Positions 43,521-51,591 of a stretch of DNA of 64,000 bases are shown piece after piece. This DNA comes from Candidatus Hydrogenedentota bacterium (GTDB lineage: Bacteria > Hydrogenedentota > Hydrogenedentia > Hydrogenedentales > SLHB01): assembly GCA_020848835.1 (NCBI GenBank), contig JADLHJ010000022.1, positions 124,001 to 188,000 on the forward strand, written 5' to 3'. Each line of letters opens with the position of its first letter. Position 1 is the stretch's first letter. The translations under genes were made by a program, and so were the position numbers. The notes beneath the pieces are model-generated. The model was given only the letters and a program-made list of their open reading frames with translations, was not told the origin of the DNA and ran no database searches.

Positions 43521-44708
43521 TTATCCGTTCGCATTTACAGCGGCAGGCCGGATCGCTTCAACCATTTCCCGAATGGCTGGAACAAGCTTTTTGTTGTTTA
43601 CGCGCGTCGGTATGAATGGTGTCCATGCAGGCAACCAGGTGTTGGCGCGCACAACGATGACGAGTTCGAGGTCGGGACAAATGGCAATCATGTGGCCGCC
43701 GACGCCCTCCGCCGAGTAGGAACCTTCTAGACCGGGCGGGTTGCCAAGCGCGGCAGCGACCGTGCCAATCCACCACATGTAACCGTAAGCGGGCTTTCCA
43801 ACGGCAGCCGCGAGATCCTTCACTGCCTTGCCGTCGTCCACCGTCGAGTACGGTCTCGTACTCTCCACGACCCACGCACTCGGTACAATCTGCTTCCCAT
43901 TCCAATTCCCGCCTTGAAGCATGAGTTGGCCGAAGCGCGCCATATCCAACGCAGACATGCGGAATTCGTAGGCCGCGTGTTGCGATGCATCTCCGGTAAT
44001 CCAATGACAATGCTTTGAACGATCGAAATGTTCCATGCCGAGCGGCTTCGCAATTTGCTCGTCGAATGCTTCGAAAACATCGGTACCGGTGGCTTTCTTG
44101 AAAATTGTGCCTAGCGCGTTAAAATCCCAATTTTGGTAGACCCAGCGTTCGCCGGGTTTCACGCTATCGCGCGCGGGCAGCGATCCGCGCATCCGCTCGG
44201 AGGCCGCGTTTGAATCGTGGTATACGCCGGAGCGCGCTTGGAGTAATTGCCGCACGGTTGCGGATTTTTCTTGTGAAGTGAGTGGCGGCATATCGTCAAT
44301 GCCGAGTTGCGCGAGTGTTGCATCCAGCGATACTTTGCCGTCTGTTACCGCTTGTCCAAACAACGCGCTCACATAGCTTTTGCGGACGGAGTGGCATGGG
44401 AAAATGACTGCGGGGCGGCCGTTTGCCGCGAGGAGACGACCACGAAAGATCACAACGACTGCGGACGCGCCTGCATCCTTGGCGAGGGACATGCCATGGT
44501 CGAGCCGCGTCGTGTCCACACCCACCGATGCGGGGTTTTCAAAGCGAGGCCAGGTGGTCGTCCAGAGCGGAGTGTAGTTGCGGTAGACTAATGCGCCGAT
44601 GATCAGTGCAAGGCAAACCAGCGCAAATACGGTGGCGAATCGCGCCGTAATGAGGCGGAAACGCGAAGTCGGCTTTGACGGGATTACGTTTGTCGAGACG
44701 AGAGCCAT
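43521..44708 (-). CDS. Membrane-anchored serine hydrolase, beta-lactamase family
   Basis: The 395-residue protein has an N-terminal membrane anchor (ARFATVFALVCLALIIGALVY), then a class C beta-lactamase/penicillin-binding-like domain with the S-x-x-K motif in CHSVRKSY, the Tyr motif VYQNWDF (Y-x-N) and a C-terminal GGHMIAICPD segment. It is probably an extracytoplasmic esterase or peptidase rather than a true beta-lactamase. It is divergent from folK by 34 bases. Confidence 0.85.
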   Translation of the reverse strand: MALVSTNVIPSKPTSRFRLITARFATVFALVCLALIIGALVYRNYTPLWTTTWPRFENPASVGVDTTRLDHGMSLAKDAGASAVVVIFRGRLLAANGRPAVIFPCHSVRKSYVSALFGQAVTDGKVSLDATLAQLGIDDMPPLTSQEKSATVRQLLQARSGVYHDSNAASERMRGSLPARDSVKPGERWVYQNWDFNALGTIFKKATGTDVFEAFDEQIAKPLGMEHFDRSKHCHWITGDASQHAAYEFRMSALDMARFGQLMLQGGNWNGKQIVPSAWVVESTRPYSTVDDGKAVKDLAAAVGKPAYGYMWWIGTVAAALGNPPGLEGSYSAEGVGGHMIAICPDLELVIVVRANTWLPAWTPFIPTRVNNKKLVPAIREMVEAIRPAAVNANG

Positions 44709-44742
44709 GGTCTATCGATGCCATTGTAGAGGATAAAGTTTA

Positions 44743-45228
44743 ATGTCAGTTTACCTTAGTCTGGGCAGTAATGTGGGGAACCGGTTGCAGAACCTGCAAG
44801 CGGCGGTTGAGCGTTTGCGCGCTGAACTTGGCGTTACGGTGTGGAAGGAATCGCGCGTCTATGAGACTGAGCCTGTGGGCGATGTGGACCAGGGACCGTT
44901 CTTAAATATGGCGGTATCGGTGGAGACGACGTTGGAGCCACTTGACCTTCTGGAGTGTGTACAATCGATCGAGCAAGAGATAGGGCGCGAGCGCACGCGA
45001 CGATGGGGTCCGCGCGTGATTGATATCGATATCGTACTTTGGGACGACGTTGTGTTAACAACCAAGGCATTGACCATACCCCACCCCGAATTTCGCAAGC
45101 GCGCGTTTGTGTTGGCGCCGCTTGAAGACATCGCGCCAGTGGCTAAAGATCCCGGAACGGGCCTGACCATACGCGAACTTCTGCGAGCCGGCGACGTGGA
45201 AGGCGAAGTGCGCCTGTATTCCGCGTAG
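44743..45228 (+). CDS. folK: 2-amino-4-hydroxy-6-hydroxymethyldihydropteridine pyrophosphokinase
   Basis: FolK (HPPK) pyrophosphorylates 6-hydroxymethyldihydropterin in folate synthesis. The 161-residue protein has the HPPK signature in SLGSNVGNRLQNLQAA, the metal-binding WGPRVIDIDIVLWDD, and TIPHPEFRKRAFVLAPLEDI. AGAGGA lies upstream of the ATG. Other folate genes (folB, folP) are not adjacent. Confidence 0.95.
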   Translation: MSVYLSLGSNVGNRLQNLQAAVERLRAELGVTVWKESRVYETEPVGDVDQGPFLNMAVSVETTLEPLDLLECVQSIEQEIGRERTRRWGPRVIDIDIVLWDDVVLTTKALTIPHPEFRKRAFVLAPLEDIAPVAKDPGTGLTIRELLRAGDVEGEVRLYSA

Positions 45229-45236
45229 ATGCTGCG

Positions 45237-46526
45237 CTATTTCACGCGAGACTTTAGTTCGCGATATATCTTGTTTTTGACAGGAAATCCAAGGTCTCTG
45301 AAGCGGTCCCGCAAATCGGTTTTAAATCCGTATGACAACGCCGCCACCCAATACGTCGAACGAAACGATTCATTATCCGGCTGCTGATACTTCGTTGCAT
45401 CAGATTGATTAAAAGTTTCGAAGAGCTCCATTGTGCGTTGCAGCGGTTTGCGGAAATTTCCTTGCGTTTCCGCTAGATCGACAAACACGTAGACGACCGT
45501 AAGGAATGTGTTAAAGGTTTCGTCGTCTACTGTGTTGGGGTCATTGTAAGTGGTTACGACTGAGTCGCCGTTGAATACGCGCGCGTAACTCTGTCGCGCA
45601 ACGACGACGGTCTTTATCGCGTCGAATTTGATCATGGAAAGCACATCTTCCGGCAGGCCGAATCTCCCCTTGGTGTTCAGGATTTCGTACGCGGTTGCGT
45701 GTTGAAACACACCCGCCAAGCCCTCGGAGAAGATTGCGTTCATGTTGCCATCGATCTTGCCGCCCATGCGAAACGATGCCGGGCAATTCAGCGTCATGAT
45801 GTGACCTGCCTCGTGAAACAGCGATGAGAAGTAAATTTCGCCCGCCAGATAGTCGGGATGCGCAGTGAACGTAGGCGGTTGCGTGTACCAAAACGACAAG
45901 CTTCCGGGAAACGTCGTCTGCTTCAGCATGGCGTGCGCGCCCGCTGCTTCACTCGTGACGTTTTCGTGTACATACCGCAACTGAATCCAATGCGCGACGC
46001 TCATTGCGTATTCAACTGCGGACCGTTCGGATGCACCGATATCAGAGACAGCAAATATCTGCGTGCCGTCGGGTGGCAAATATCCCGGCAAAGTGGAGAC
46101 TGGGGTTATGGGTGTTGAAGGAATATCAAACCGATCCGGCACAGTCGGGTCGGCGACAAAACTCCAGTTGACGGGCTTGAATCGAACAAATACCTCCACG
46201 AAATCGGTCGCACCGCCGCTGTAATGCGCGGTCACACGCACCGTGTAATTCTTGTTGGTGTTCTGGTAGGTGTGCTGCGCGGGAAACCATGCATTGCTCG
46301 TTGCGCCATCGCCCCAATCAAAGGTGAAAGGCTCGCTGGGTGCGGCGGTGTCAACGCCATTGATTGAGATGTCTTGCCCATCAATCGTTTCCAACGATGC
46401 GTTCAGCGTCTTGTCGGGGTCGAGGTAGGGCCGGAAAGTGAACTTTTCGGCTGGCGCGAGTGGGATAATTAGAAAGGCGACAATAGTGGTCGATAGAAAG
46501 CAGGCGAGGTTGCGCGTACGGAACAT
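45237..46526 (-). CDS. Secreted PKD-domain protein with HExxH metalloprotease-like domain
   Basis: The 429-residue protein starts at ATG 46526, with a signal peptide (NLACFLSTTIVAFLIIPLAPA). A PKD-like domain follows (FDWGDGATSNAWFPAQHTYQ). The C-terminal half has SSLFHEAGHIMTLN, an HExxH zinc motif near residue 238, with an acidic residue further on in FSEGLAGVFQHATAYE as the possible third ligand, in gluzincin style. No known peptidase family was recognised. It lies directly after folK in the opposite direction, 8 bases between the stops. Confidence 0.7.
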   Translation of the reverse strand: MFRTRNLACFLSTTIVAFLIIPLAPAEKFTFRPYLDPDKTLNASLETIDGQDISINGVDTAAPSEPFTFDWGDGATSNAWFPAQHTYQNTNKNYTVRVTAHYSGGATDFVEVFVRFKPVNWSFVADPTVPDRFDIPSTPITPVSTLPGYLPPDGTQIFAVSDIGASERSAVEYAMSVAHWIQLRYVHENVTSEAAGAHAMLKQTTFPGSLSFWYTQPPTFTAHPDYLAGEIYFSSLFHEAGHIMTLNCPASFRMGGKIDGNMNAIFSEGLAGVFQHATAYEILNTKGRFGLPEDVLSMIKFDAIKTVVVARQSYARVFNGDSVVTTYNDPNTVDDETFNTFLTVVYVFVDLAETQGNFRKPLQRTMELFETFNQSDATKYQQPDNESFRSTYWVAALSYGFKTDLRDRFRDLGFPVKNKIYRELKSRVK

Positions 46527-46646
46527 GGAAGTACCCCCCTTTCCGATGCAAATCCATCGCATTTTTCAGCGTACGCCGGTGTTCGCTTGCTGTCAAAGGC
46601 ATTAGCGATACATGTTCGCGCGACAAAACGGGCGGCAGATAAACAT

Positions 46647-46676
46647 GTGACATCAACACGCAGAATGTGGCATAAT
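46647..46676 (+). promoter_or_regulatory. Promoter upstream of the panB leader
   Basis: GTGACA (46647-46652), an 18-base spacer and CATAAT (46671-46676) each match the sigma-70 consensus at five of six bases. The predicted start near 46683 falls just before the first stem of the structured leader, so the whole leader would be transcribed. Confidence 0.6.
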
Positions 46677-46682
46677 TTAGGG

Positions 46683-46819
46683 TAACCAAGCGGCGCGCTT
46701 GGGCAGGGACTGTTGCCCTGACCCGAGAGTCAAGCGCGCCGCGAATAGACTTCTGAACCGCTCCGCTTGGAGCCCTAAAGGGACCGGGACGGGTATACGT
46801 CACGGTTCAGGAGAGTCTC
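46683..46819 (+). promoter_or_regulatory. Structured leader RNA of panB, candidate riboswitch
   Basis: Two branched domains precede panB. Domain 1 has a perfect 12-bp stem (46690-46701 with 46731-46742) enclosing small hairpins (GGGCA/TGCCC or alternatively CAGGG/CCCTG). Domain 2 has an 8-bp stem (CTGAACCG 46753-46760 with CGGTTCAG 46803-46810) enclosing CTCC-GCTT-GGAG and CCCT-AA-AGGG hairpins. Its 3' arm runs straight into the Shine-Dalgarno AGGAG (46809-46813). The layout fits ligand or translation control of pantothenate synthesis. It may be the known pan RNA motif, which I cannot confirm. Confidence 0.65.
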
Positions 46820-47617
46820 ATGCCACGGGTATCCGCAGTTTCTCTGCGTGACCGCAAGAAAGCCGGCGAAAAGATCGCCGTGCTTACCGCCTATGATTTT
46901 CCCACTGCAAAATTGATTGATCAGAGCGGCGTCGACGTCGTGCTTGTTGGCGATTCCTGCGGCATGGTGGTCATGGGCCGAGAGAACACGCTCAGCGTCA
47001 CGATGGACGAGATGGTCTATCACACGCGCATCGTATCATCGGCGGTGGAGCGCGCACTGGTCGTGGGCGACATGCCCTTCCTCTCCTATCAGGTTTCGCC
47101 GCAGGAAGCGGTGCGCAATGCGGGGCGGTTGATTGTCGAAGGTGGCGCGCAGGCGGTAAAGCTCGAAGGTCCAGCGCAACGCTTCGGCGATACCATCCGC
47201 GCCATTCTCGACGCGAGCATTCCGGTCATGGGACATATCGGTCTGCAACCGCAATCCATTCACCAACTCGGTGGCTACAAAGTGCAGGGGCGCGATGCGG
47301 AAGGCCGCACACGATTGATTGAAGAAGCGAAAGGTCTTGAACAGATTGGTTGCTTCGCAATTGTTTTGGAATGTGTACCCGCATCCCTTGCAAAAGAAAT
47401 AACGGAATCCATTTCGATCCCAACCATTGGCATCGGTGCTGGGCCGGATTGCGACGGACAAGTGCTGGTCATGCACGACATGCTCGGCATGGGCAAGTAC
47501 ACCAAGTTTTCCAAAGTTTATTTCGATGCCGGCGCGGCGATGAAGACCGCTTTTGAATCGTATGTGTCTGAAGTGAAGTCCGGCGCGTTTCCGACTGCGG
47601 AGCACTCCTTCGAATGA
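46820..47617 (+). CDS. panB: 3-methyl-2-oxobutanoate hydroxymethyltransferase
   Basis: PanB adds a hydroxymethyl group from 5,10-methylene-THF to 2-oxoisovalerate, the first pantothenate step. The 265-residue TIM-barrel protein has VLTAYDFPTAKLID, GDSCGMVVMGRENTL (Mg ligand region), VKLEG, GHIGLQPQSIHQLGGYKVQGR and GIGAGPDCDGQVLVMHDMLG. The length is normal. AGGAG and the leader lie just upstream; its stop overlaps panC as ATGA, coupling the two. Confidence 0.97.
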   Translation: MPRVSAVSLRDRKKAGEKIAVLTAYDFPTAKLIDQSGVDVVLVGDSCGMVVMGRENTLSVTMDEMVYHTRIVSSAVERALVVGDMPFLSYQVSPQEAVRNAGRLIVEGGAQAVKLEGPAQRFGDTIRAILDASIPVMGHIGLQPQSIHQLGGYKVQGRDAEGRTRLIEEAKGLEQIGCFAIVLECVPASLAKEITESISIPTIGIGAGPDCDGQVLVMHDMLGMGKYTKFSKVYFDAGAAMKTAFESYVSEVKSGAFPTAEHSFE

Positions 47618-48453
47618 AGGTACTTGAGACAGCAGATGCAATGCGCGCGTGGTCGGAAGAGCAACGTCGCGCGGACAAAAGCATTGGCTTCGTCCCGACG
47701 ATGGGCGCGTTGCATGAGGGCCACGCGAGCCTGATGCGCGCGGCGGCGAAGGGAAATGACATCGCGATCGCGAGCATCTTTGTAAACCCTACGCAGTTTG
47801 CGCCGCACGAAGATTTCGACAAATATCCGCGCACCTGGGACGCCGATTTAAAGATTTGTGAAGACTGTGGCGTAGTCGCAATCTATGCGCCGCGCAAAGA
47901 TGCAATATATCCGCCCGGTTACGCGACGTATGTGAATGTCGAAGGACTATCAGAAGGACTCTGCGGCGTGACGCGACCGATTTTCTTTCGCGGCGTTGCG
48001 ACTGTTGTCACCAAACTCTTCAACGCCGTGCACCCGCACCGTGCGTACTTCGGGCAGAAGGATGCGCAGCAGTGCGCGGTCATTCGACGTATGACGTTGG
48101 ATCTCGAGTTTGGGATTGAAATTGTAATTTTGCCGACCGTGCGCGAGGCGGATGGTCTCGCGATGAGTTCGCGGAACCGGTATTTAAGCGCGGAAGAACG
48201 CACGCGCGCGCTGTGTTTGTCTCGATCGCTGTTCGGTGCAGAGCAAATGCTGCGCGATGGCGTGCGCGATGCCAAATCCATTGTGGACTTTGTACGCGAT
48301 GGTATGGCGGAAGTGCAGATCGATTACGTCGAACTCGTCGATGCAGACACGATGCAGCCCGTCGAGCATATTGAAAAGCCGTCCGTGCTCGCGGTCGCAG
48401 CATTTGTAGGCCCCGCACGGTTGATTGATAACGTGGTGTTGAACCCGAAGTAA
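47614..48453 (+). CDS. panC: Pantothenate synthetase
   Basis: PanC joins pantoate and beta-alanine with ATP. The 279-residue protein has the nucleotidyltransferase start VPTMGALHEGHASLMRAA (His-x-Gly-His), IFVNPTQFAPHEDFDKYPR, YFGQKDAQQCAVIRRM, and the KMSKS-like loop region GLAMSSRNRYLSAEER. It overlaps panB by 4 bases. The AKR gene follows 15 bases downstream. Confidence 0.97.
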   Translation: MKVLETADAMRAWSEEQRRADKSIGFVPTMGALHEGHASLMRAAAKGNDIAIASIFVNPTQFAPHEDFDKYPRTWDADLKICEDCGVVAIYAPRKDAIYPPGYATYVNVEGLSEGLCGVTRPIFFRGVATVVTKLFNAVHPHRAYFGQKDAQQCAVIRRMTLDLEFGIEIVILPTVREADGLAMSSRNRYLSAEERTRALCLSRSLFGAEQMLRDGVRDAKSIVDFVRDGMAEVQIDYVELVDADTMQPVEHIEKPSVLAVAAFVGPARLIDNVVLNPK

Positions 48454-48468
48454 ACGCGGAGACGATCG

Positions 48469-49500
48469 ATGGAATACAGACAACTCGGTGGTAGCGGACT
48501 GCGCGTACCCGTATTGAGTTTTGGCACGGCGACCTGGGGTGGCGGCAACGAATTCTTCAAAGCCTGGGGTTCGACCGAGCGCGCGGAGGCCAAGCGCATG
48601 GTCGATCTGTGTATCGACGCCGGCGCGAATTTCCTTGATACGGCGGATGGCTATTCGCTCGGGTTATCGGAAGAAATTCTAGGCGATGTGATTGCTGGTC
48701 GCCGCGACAAGGTATTGATTGCCACAAAGACAACTTTCCCCATGGGTCCGGATCCGAACGATTACGGCGCGTCGCGATATCGTTTGATCCGCGCGTGCGA
48801 GGCGAGCCTGAAGCGCCTCAAGACGGACCACATCGATCTGTATTACATGCACGGCTTCGACGCGCACACGCCGGTGGAAGAAACTCTTCGCGCGCTCGAC
48901 GACCTCGTGCGTGAAGGGAAGATTCGCTACATCGGTTGCTCAAACTTTTCAGGCTGGCATTTAATGAAATGCCTGAGCGTGTCCGAGCGCTGCGGGTTGA
49001 GTCGCTATGTCGCGCATCAGGTGTCGTATTCGCTCGTGGGGCGCGAACTGGAGTGGGAATTGATCCCGCTCGCGCTGGATCAAATGATTGGTACGGTTGT
49101 GTGGAGCCCGCTCGCCGGCGGTGCGTTGACAGGCAAAATTAAGCGCGGCGAAAAAGTGCCAGAGAATTCGCGGCTGCAAAAGCTCGATCTCGTATCCGCG
49201 CTGGAACGCCCACGCGTGTACGACGCAATCGAAACGGTCGTGGCCGTCGCAAACGAGATTGGGAAGTCTCCCGCGCAAGTTGCGTTGAACTGGGTATTGA
49301 ACCGGCCAAGCGTGACGAGTGTGTTGTTTGGCGCGCGAAATGAGGAGCAGCTTAAGCAGAACCTCGGCGCAATTGGTTGGAACCTGTCGCAGGAACACAT
49401 CGACAAACTCGACCAGGCAAGCAGCATTCAGACTTTGTACCCATACTGGCATCAGCACCAGTTTCCGATGTTAGGGATAGGGCCGTTGACGAAGTACTGA
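48469..49500 (+). CDS. Aldo/keto reductase
   Basis: The 343-residue protein has the TIM-barrel AKR pattern: YRQLGGSGLRVPVLSFGTATWGG, FLDTADGYSLGLSEEILGD (catalytic Asp and Tyr), LIATKTTF (Lys), DLYYMHGFD (His) and SNFSGWHL, with NADPH-binding residues near the C-terminus (VTSVLFGARNEEQLKQN). It lies between panC and panD in the same direction. Fungal AKRs reduce ketopantoyl lactone, so a role in pantoate supply is conceivable, but the family is broad and adjacency is weak evidence. Confidence 0.88.
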   Translation: MEYRQLGGSGLRVPVLSFGTATWGGGNEFFKAWGSTERAEAKRMVDLCIDAGANFLDTADGYSLGLSEEILGDVIAGRRDKVLIATKTTFPMGPDPNDYGASRYRLIRACEASLKRLKTDHIDLYYMHGFDAHTPVEETLRALDDLVREGKIRYIGCSNFSGWHLMKCLSVSERCGLSRYVAHQVSYSLVGRELEWELIPLALDQMIGTVVWSPLAGGALTGKIKRGEKVPENSRLQKLDLVSALERPRVYDAIETVVAVANEIGKSPAQVALNWVLNRPSVTSVLFGARNEEQLKQNLGAIGWNLSQEHIDKLDQASSIQTLYPYWHQHQFPMLGIGPLTKY

Positions 49501-49510
49501 CGTGATTTTT

Positions 49511-49602
49511 CGTGCTCGTGCTCCTGCTCGTCATTCGTAATCGATTATCGAAGGTCGAGCAGCGAGACACGAGTACGATGAAGACGCACGAGCACGAGCA
49601 CG
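49511..49602. repeat. 13-bp inverted repeat built from the GAGCAC hexamer
   Basis: CGTGCTCGTGCTC (49511-49523) is perfectly complementary to GAGCACGAGCACG (49590-49602) across 66 bases. It lies between the AKR stop and panD and could fold into a long leader hairpin. The unit is the same hexamer as the array at 36506-36550. Confidence 0.7.
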
Positions 49603-49658
49603 AAACGCAGGTACAAAAACGCGCGCGATCGCGAACGGGCAAAAGAGGGCAGACGAAA

Positions 49659-50039
49659 ATGTTGTTGACGATGTTGAAGAGCAAAATTCACCGGGCGACA
49701 GTCACGCAGGCCGACCTGAATTATGTCGGCAGCCTCACACTCGACCCCGATCTCCTGGATGCGGCGGACATCCTCGTGCATGAAAAGGTGCAGGTGCTCA
49801 ACGTCAACACCGGAGCCCGTTTCGAAACCTACGCCATCGAAGGCAAGCGCGGCTCCGGCGTCTGCTGTCTCAATGGCCCCGCCGCACGTCAAGGCCAGCC
49901 CGGCGATATCGTCATTGTGCTTACCTACGCACAAATGGAGCGCGATGAAGCGAAGGCGTATCACCCGAAAAATGTGCATGTGGACGGTAAGAACCGGATT
50001 ACGGAGATAGTAACGAAGCCGGAGTCGAATGGGGCATGA
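49659..50039 (+). CDS. panD: Aspartate 1-decarboxylase
   Basis: PanD makes beta-alanine from aspartate with a pyruvoyl cofactor. The 126-residue proenzyme starts at ATG 49659 ([20 protein letters not shown]). The self-processing site is NYVGSLTLD with Ser25, exactly where known PanD enzymes cleave. [17 protein letters not shown] and [12 protein letters not shown] complete the family pattern. The frame upstream to 49512 reads through low-complexity repeat DNA (HEHEHE) and is excluded. Together with panB and panC it gives the full pantothenate branch, except for the reductase. Confidence 0.95.
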   Translation: MLLTMLKSKIHRATVTQADLNYVGSLTLDPDLLDAADILVHEKVQVLNVNTGARFETYAIEGKRGSGVCCLNGPAARQGQPGDIVIVLTYAQMERDEAKAYHPKNVHVDGKNRITEIVTKPESNGA

Positions 50040-50050
50040 GGAGATGCAAG

Positions 50051-50070
50051 TTACCTCGCCAAAAAGGTAA
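50051..50070. terminator. Weak hairpin after panD
   Basis: TTACCT (50051-50056) and AGGTAA (50065-50070) form a short stem 11 bases past panD. It lacks a T-run and is a weak terminator candidate. Confidence 0.25.
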
Positions 50071-50112
50071 GATTTAGGCGATTTTGTCTAACAGATTGGA
50101 ATCTACTTACGC

Positions 50113-51591
50113 ATGACTCCCATTCGTGTTCGCATTGCCCCGTCACCGACGGGCTTTTTTCATATTGGCAACGCCAAGACGGCGTTGATCAACTGGTTGT
50201 ACGCGCGTAAAACCGGCGGCACCTTTATCTTACGACTAGAAGACACCGACACGGAGCGCAGTGAGGCGCAGTACGCGGATATCATCTGCGAGGGGTTACG
50301 CTGGCTGGGAATCGATTGGGACGAGGGTCCCGCCTTTGGTGGCGAGGCTGAACGTGGGGCGCTCGGGCCGTACCGGCAATCGGAGCGCCGCGAGATTCAT
50401 TGCCGCGAAGCGCAGCGGTTGGTTGATGACGCCAAGGCCTACCGCTGCTTCTGCACCAAGGAAGAGCTAGACGCCGAGCGCGAGCGCGCGCAGGCGGAGA
50501 AACGTCCACCGCGGTATAGCGGGAAGTGCCGCAACCTGACCGCGGAGCAGATCGCAGCGATGGGCGATCGTCCCTACAGCGTGCGTTTCCGCGTGCCGGA
50601 AGGGGCGACGGTCATCGAAGATCTTGTGCAGGGCAGCGTCCGTGTAGAGAACAAAGAGATCGATGATTTCATCATCGTGAAGCCAAACGGCGATCCCGTG
50701 TTTCACCTAGCTGTGGTGGTCGACGATGGCCTGATGGAAATCACGCACGTGATGCGCGGCGACGATCACCTCACGAATGCATTTCGTCACGTGCTCTTGT
50801 TCAACGCACTCGGCTACAAGCTGCCAACCTTTGCACATCTGCCGATGGTGCTCGATGAAACGGGCAAGAAGTACAGCAAGCGATTGCACGGCGCAAACGT
50901 GCTCGATTGGCGCGAAGATGGTTACCTGCCCGAGACAATCGTGAATTATCTCGTGCTCCTCGGTTGGACTCCGGAAGAGGAAGGCCGAGAACTTTTCACG
51001 CGCACGGAATTGGTCGAAGCATTTTCGTTGGAACGCCTTGGTAAGTCCGCGGGCAAGTTCGACCTCAAAAAGCTGCAATGGCTCAACGGCCAGCACATCC
51101 GTATGCTGTCGCCCGAAGAACTGCGCGACAAGGTCCTCCCCATTCTGCACAAGGCGGGATTCGATACATCGGTAAAGTCCCAGGAATGGCTCACGCGAAT
51201 GGCTGCGATTTGCCAGGAAAAAATCCCGACACTGAACGAAATCGTGCCTTACACGGATTTCTTTTTTGTCGCGCCAACGGCGTACGACGAGAAAGCCGTC
51301 GCCAAACAATGGGGCAAGCCTTATGCGGCTGAACACCTGGCCTCCATCATAGCCGCGTTCGAACCCATATCGAGTTGGGACCACGACACGCTTAAGGCGG
51401 CGTTCGAAAAACTGGTCGCGGACACCGGCCTGGCACTGGGCCAGTTTGTCCATCCGACGCGGTTGGCATTAACGGGAAAAAGTGTTGGTCCAGGCCTGTT
51501 CGAATTGACCGAGTTGTTGGGCAAGGACGAATCATTGAATCGGTTACGAGCGGCCGCTGCGTTCGTCCGTGCACGTGGAGATGCTGCGTAA
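50113..51591 (+). CDS. gltX: Glutamyl-tRNA synthetase
   Basis: The 492-residue class Ib synthetase charges tRNA(Glu). It has the HIGH-type motif SPTGFFHIGNAKTAL, the zinc site YRCFCTKEELDAERE with PRYSGKC, and the KMSKS-type loop as KKYSKRLHG. The length is typical. The stop TAA shares its last base with the ATG of the ROK gene, so the two are co-transcribed. Whether it is discriminating or non-discriminating cannot be judged. Confidence 0.96.
   Translation: MTPIRVRIAPSPTGFFHIGNAKTALINWLYARKTGGTFILRLEDTDTERSEAQYADIICEGLRWLGIDWDEGPAFGGEAERGALGPYRQSERREIHCREAQRLVDDAKAYRCFCTKEELDAERERAQAEKRPPRYSGKCRNLTAEQIAAMGDRPYSVRFRVPEGATVIEDLVQGSVRVENKEIDDFIIVKPNGDPVFHLAVVVDDGLMEITHVMRGDDHLTNAFRHVLLFNALGYKLPTFAHLPMVLDETGKKYSKRLHGANVLDWREDGYLPETIVNYLVLLGWTPEEEGRELFTRTELVEAFSLERLGKSAGKFDLKKLQWLNGQHIRMLSPEELRDKVLPILHKAGFDTSVKSQEWLTRMAAICQEKIPTLNEIVPYTDFFFVAPTAYDEKAVAKQWGKPYAAEHLASIIAAFEPISSWDHDTLKAAFEKLVADTGLALGQFVHPTRLALTGKSVGPGLFELTELLGKDESLNRLRAAAAFVRARGDAA

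Noticed and set aside
49512..49658. N-terminal extension of panD with HEHEHE
   Set aside because: It translates the hexamer repeat; the known PanD start and Ser25 spacing fit ATG 49659 exactly.
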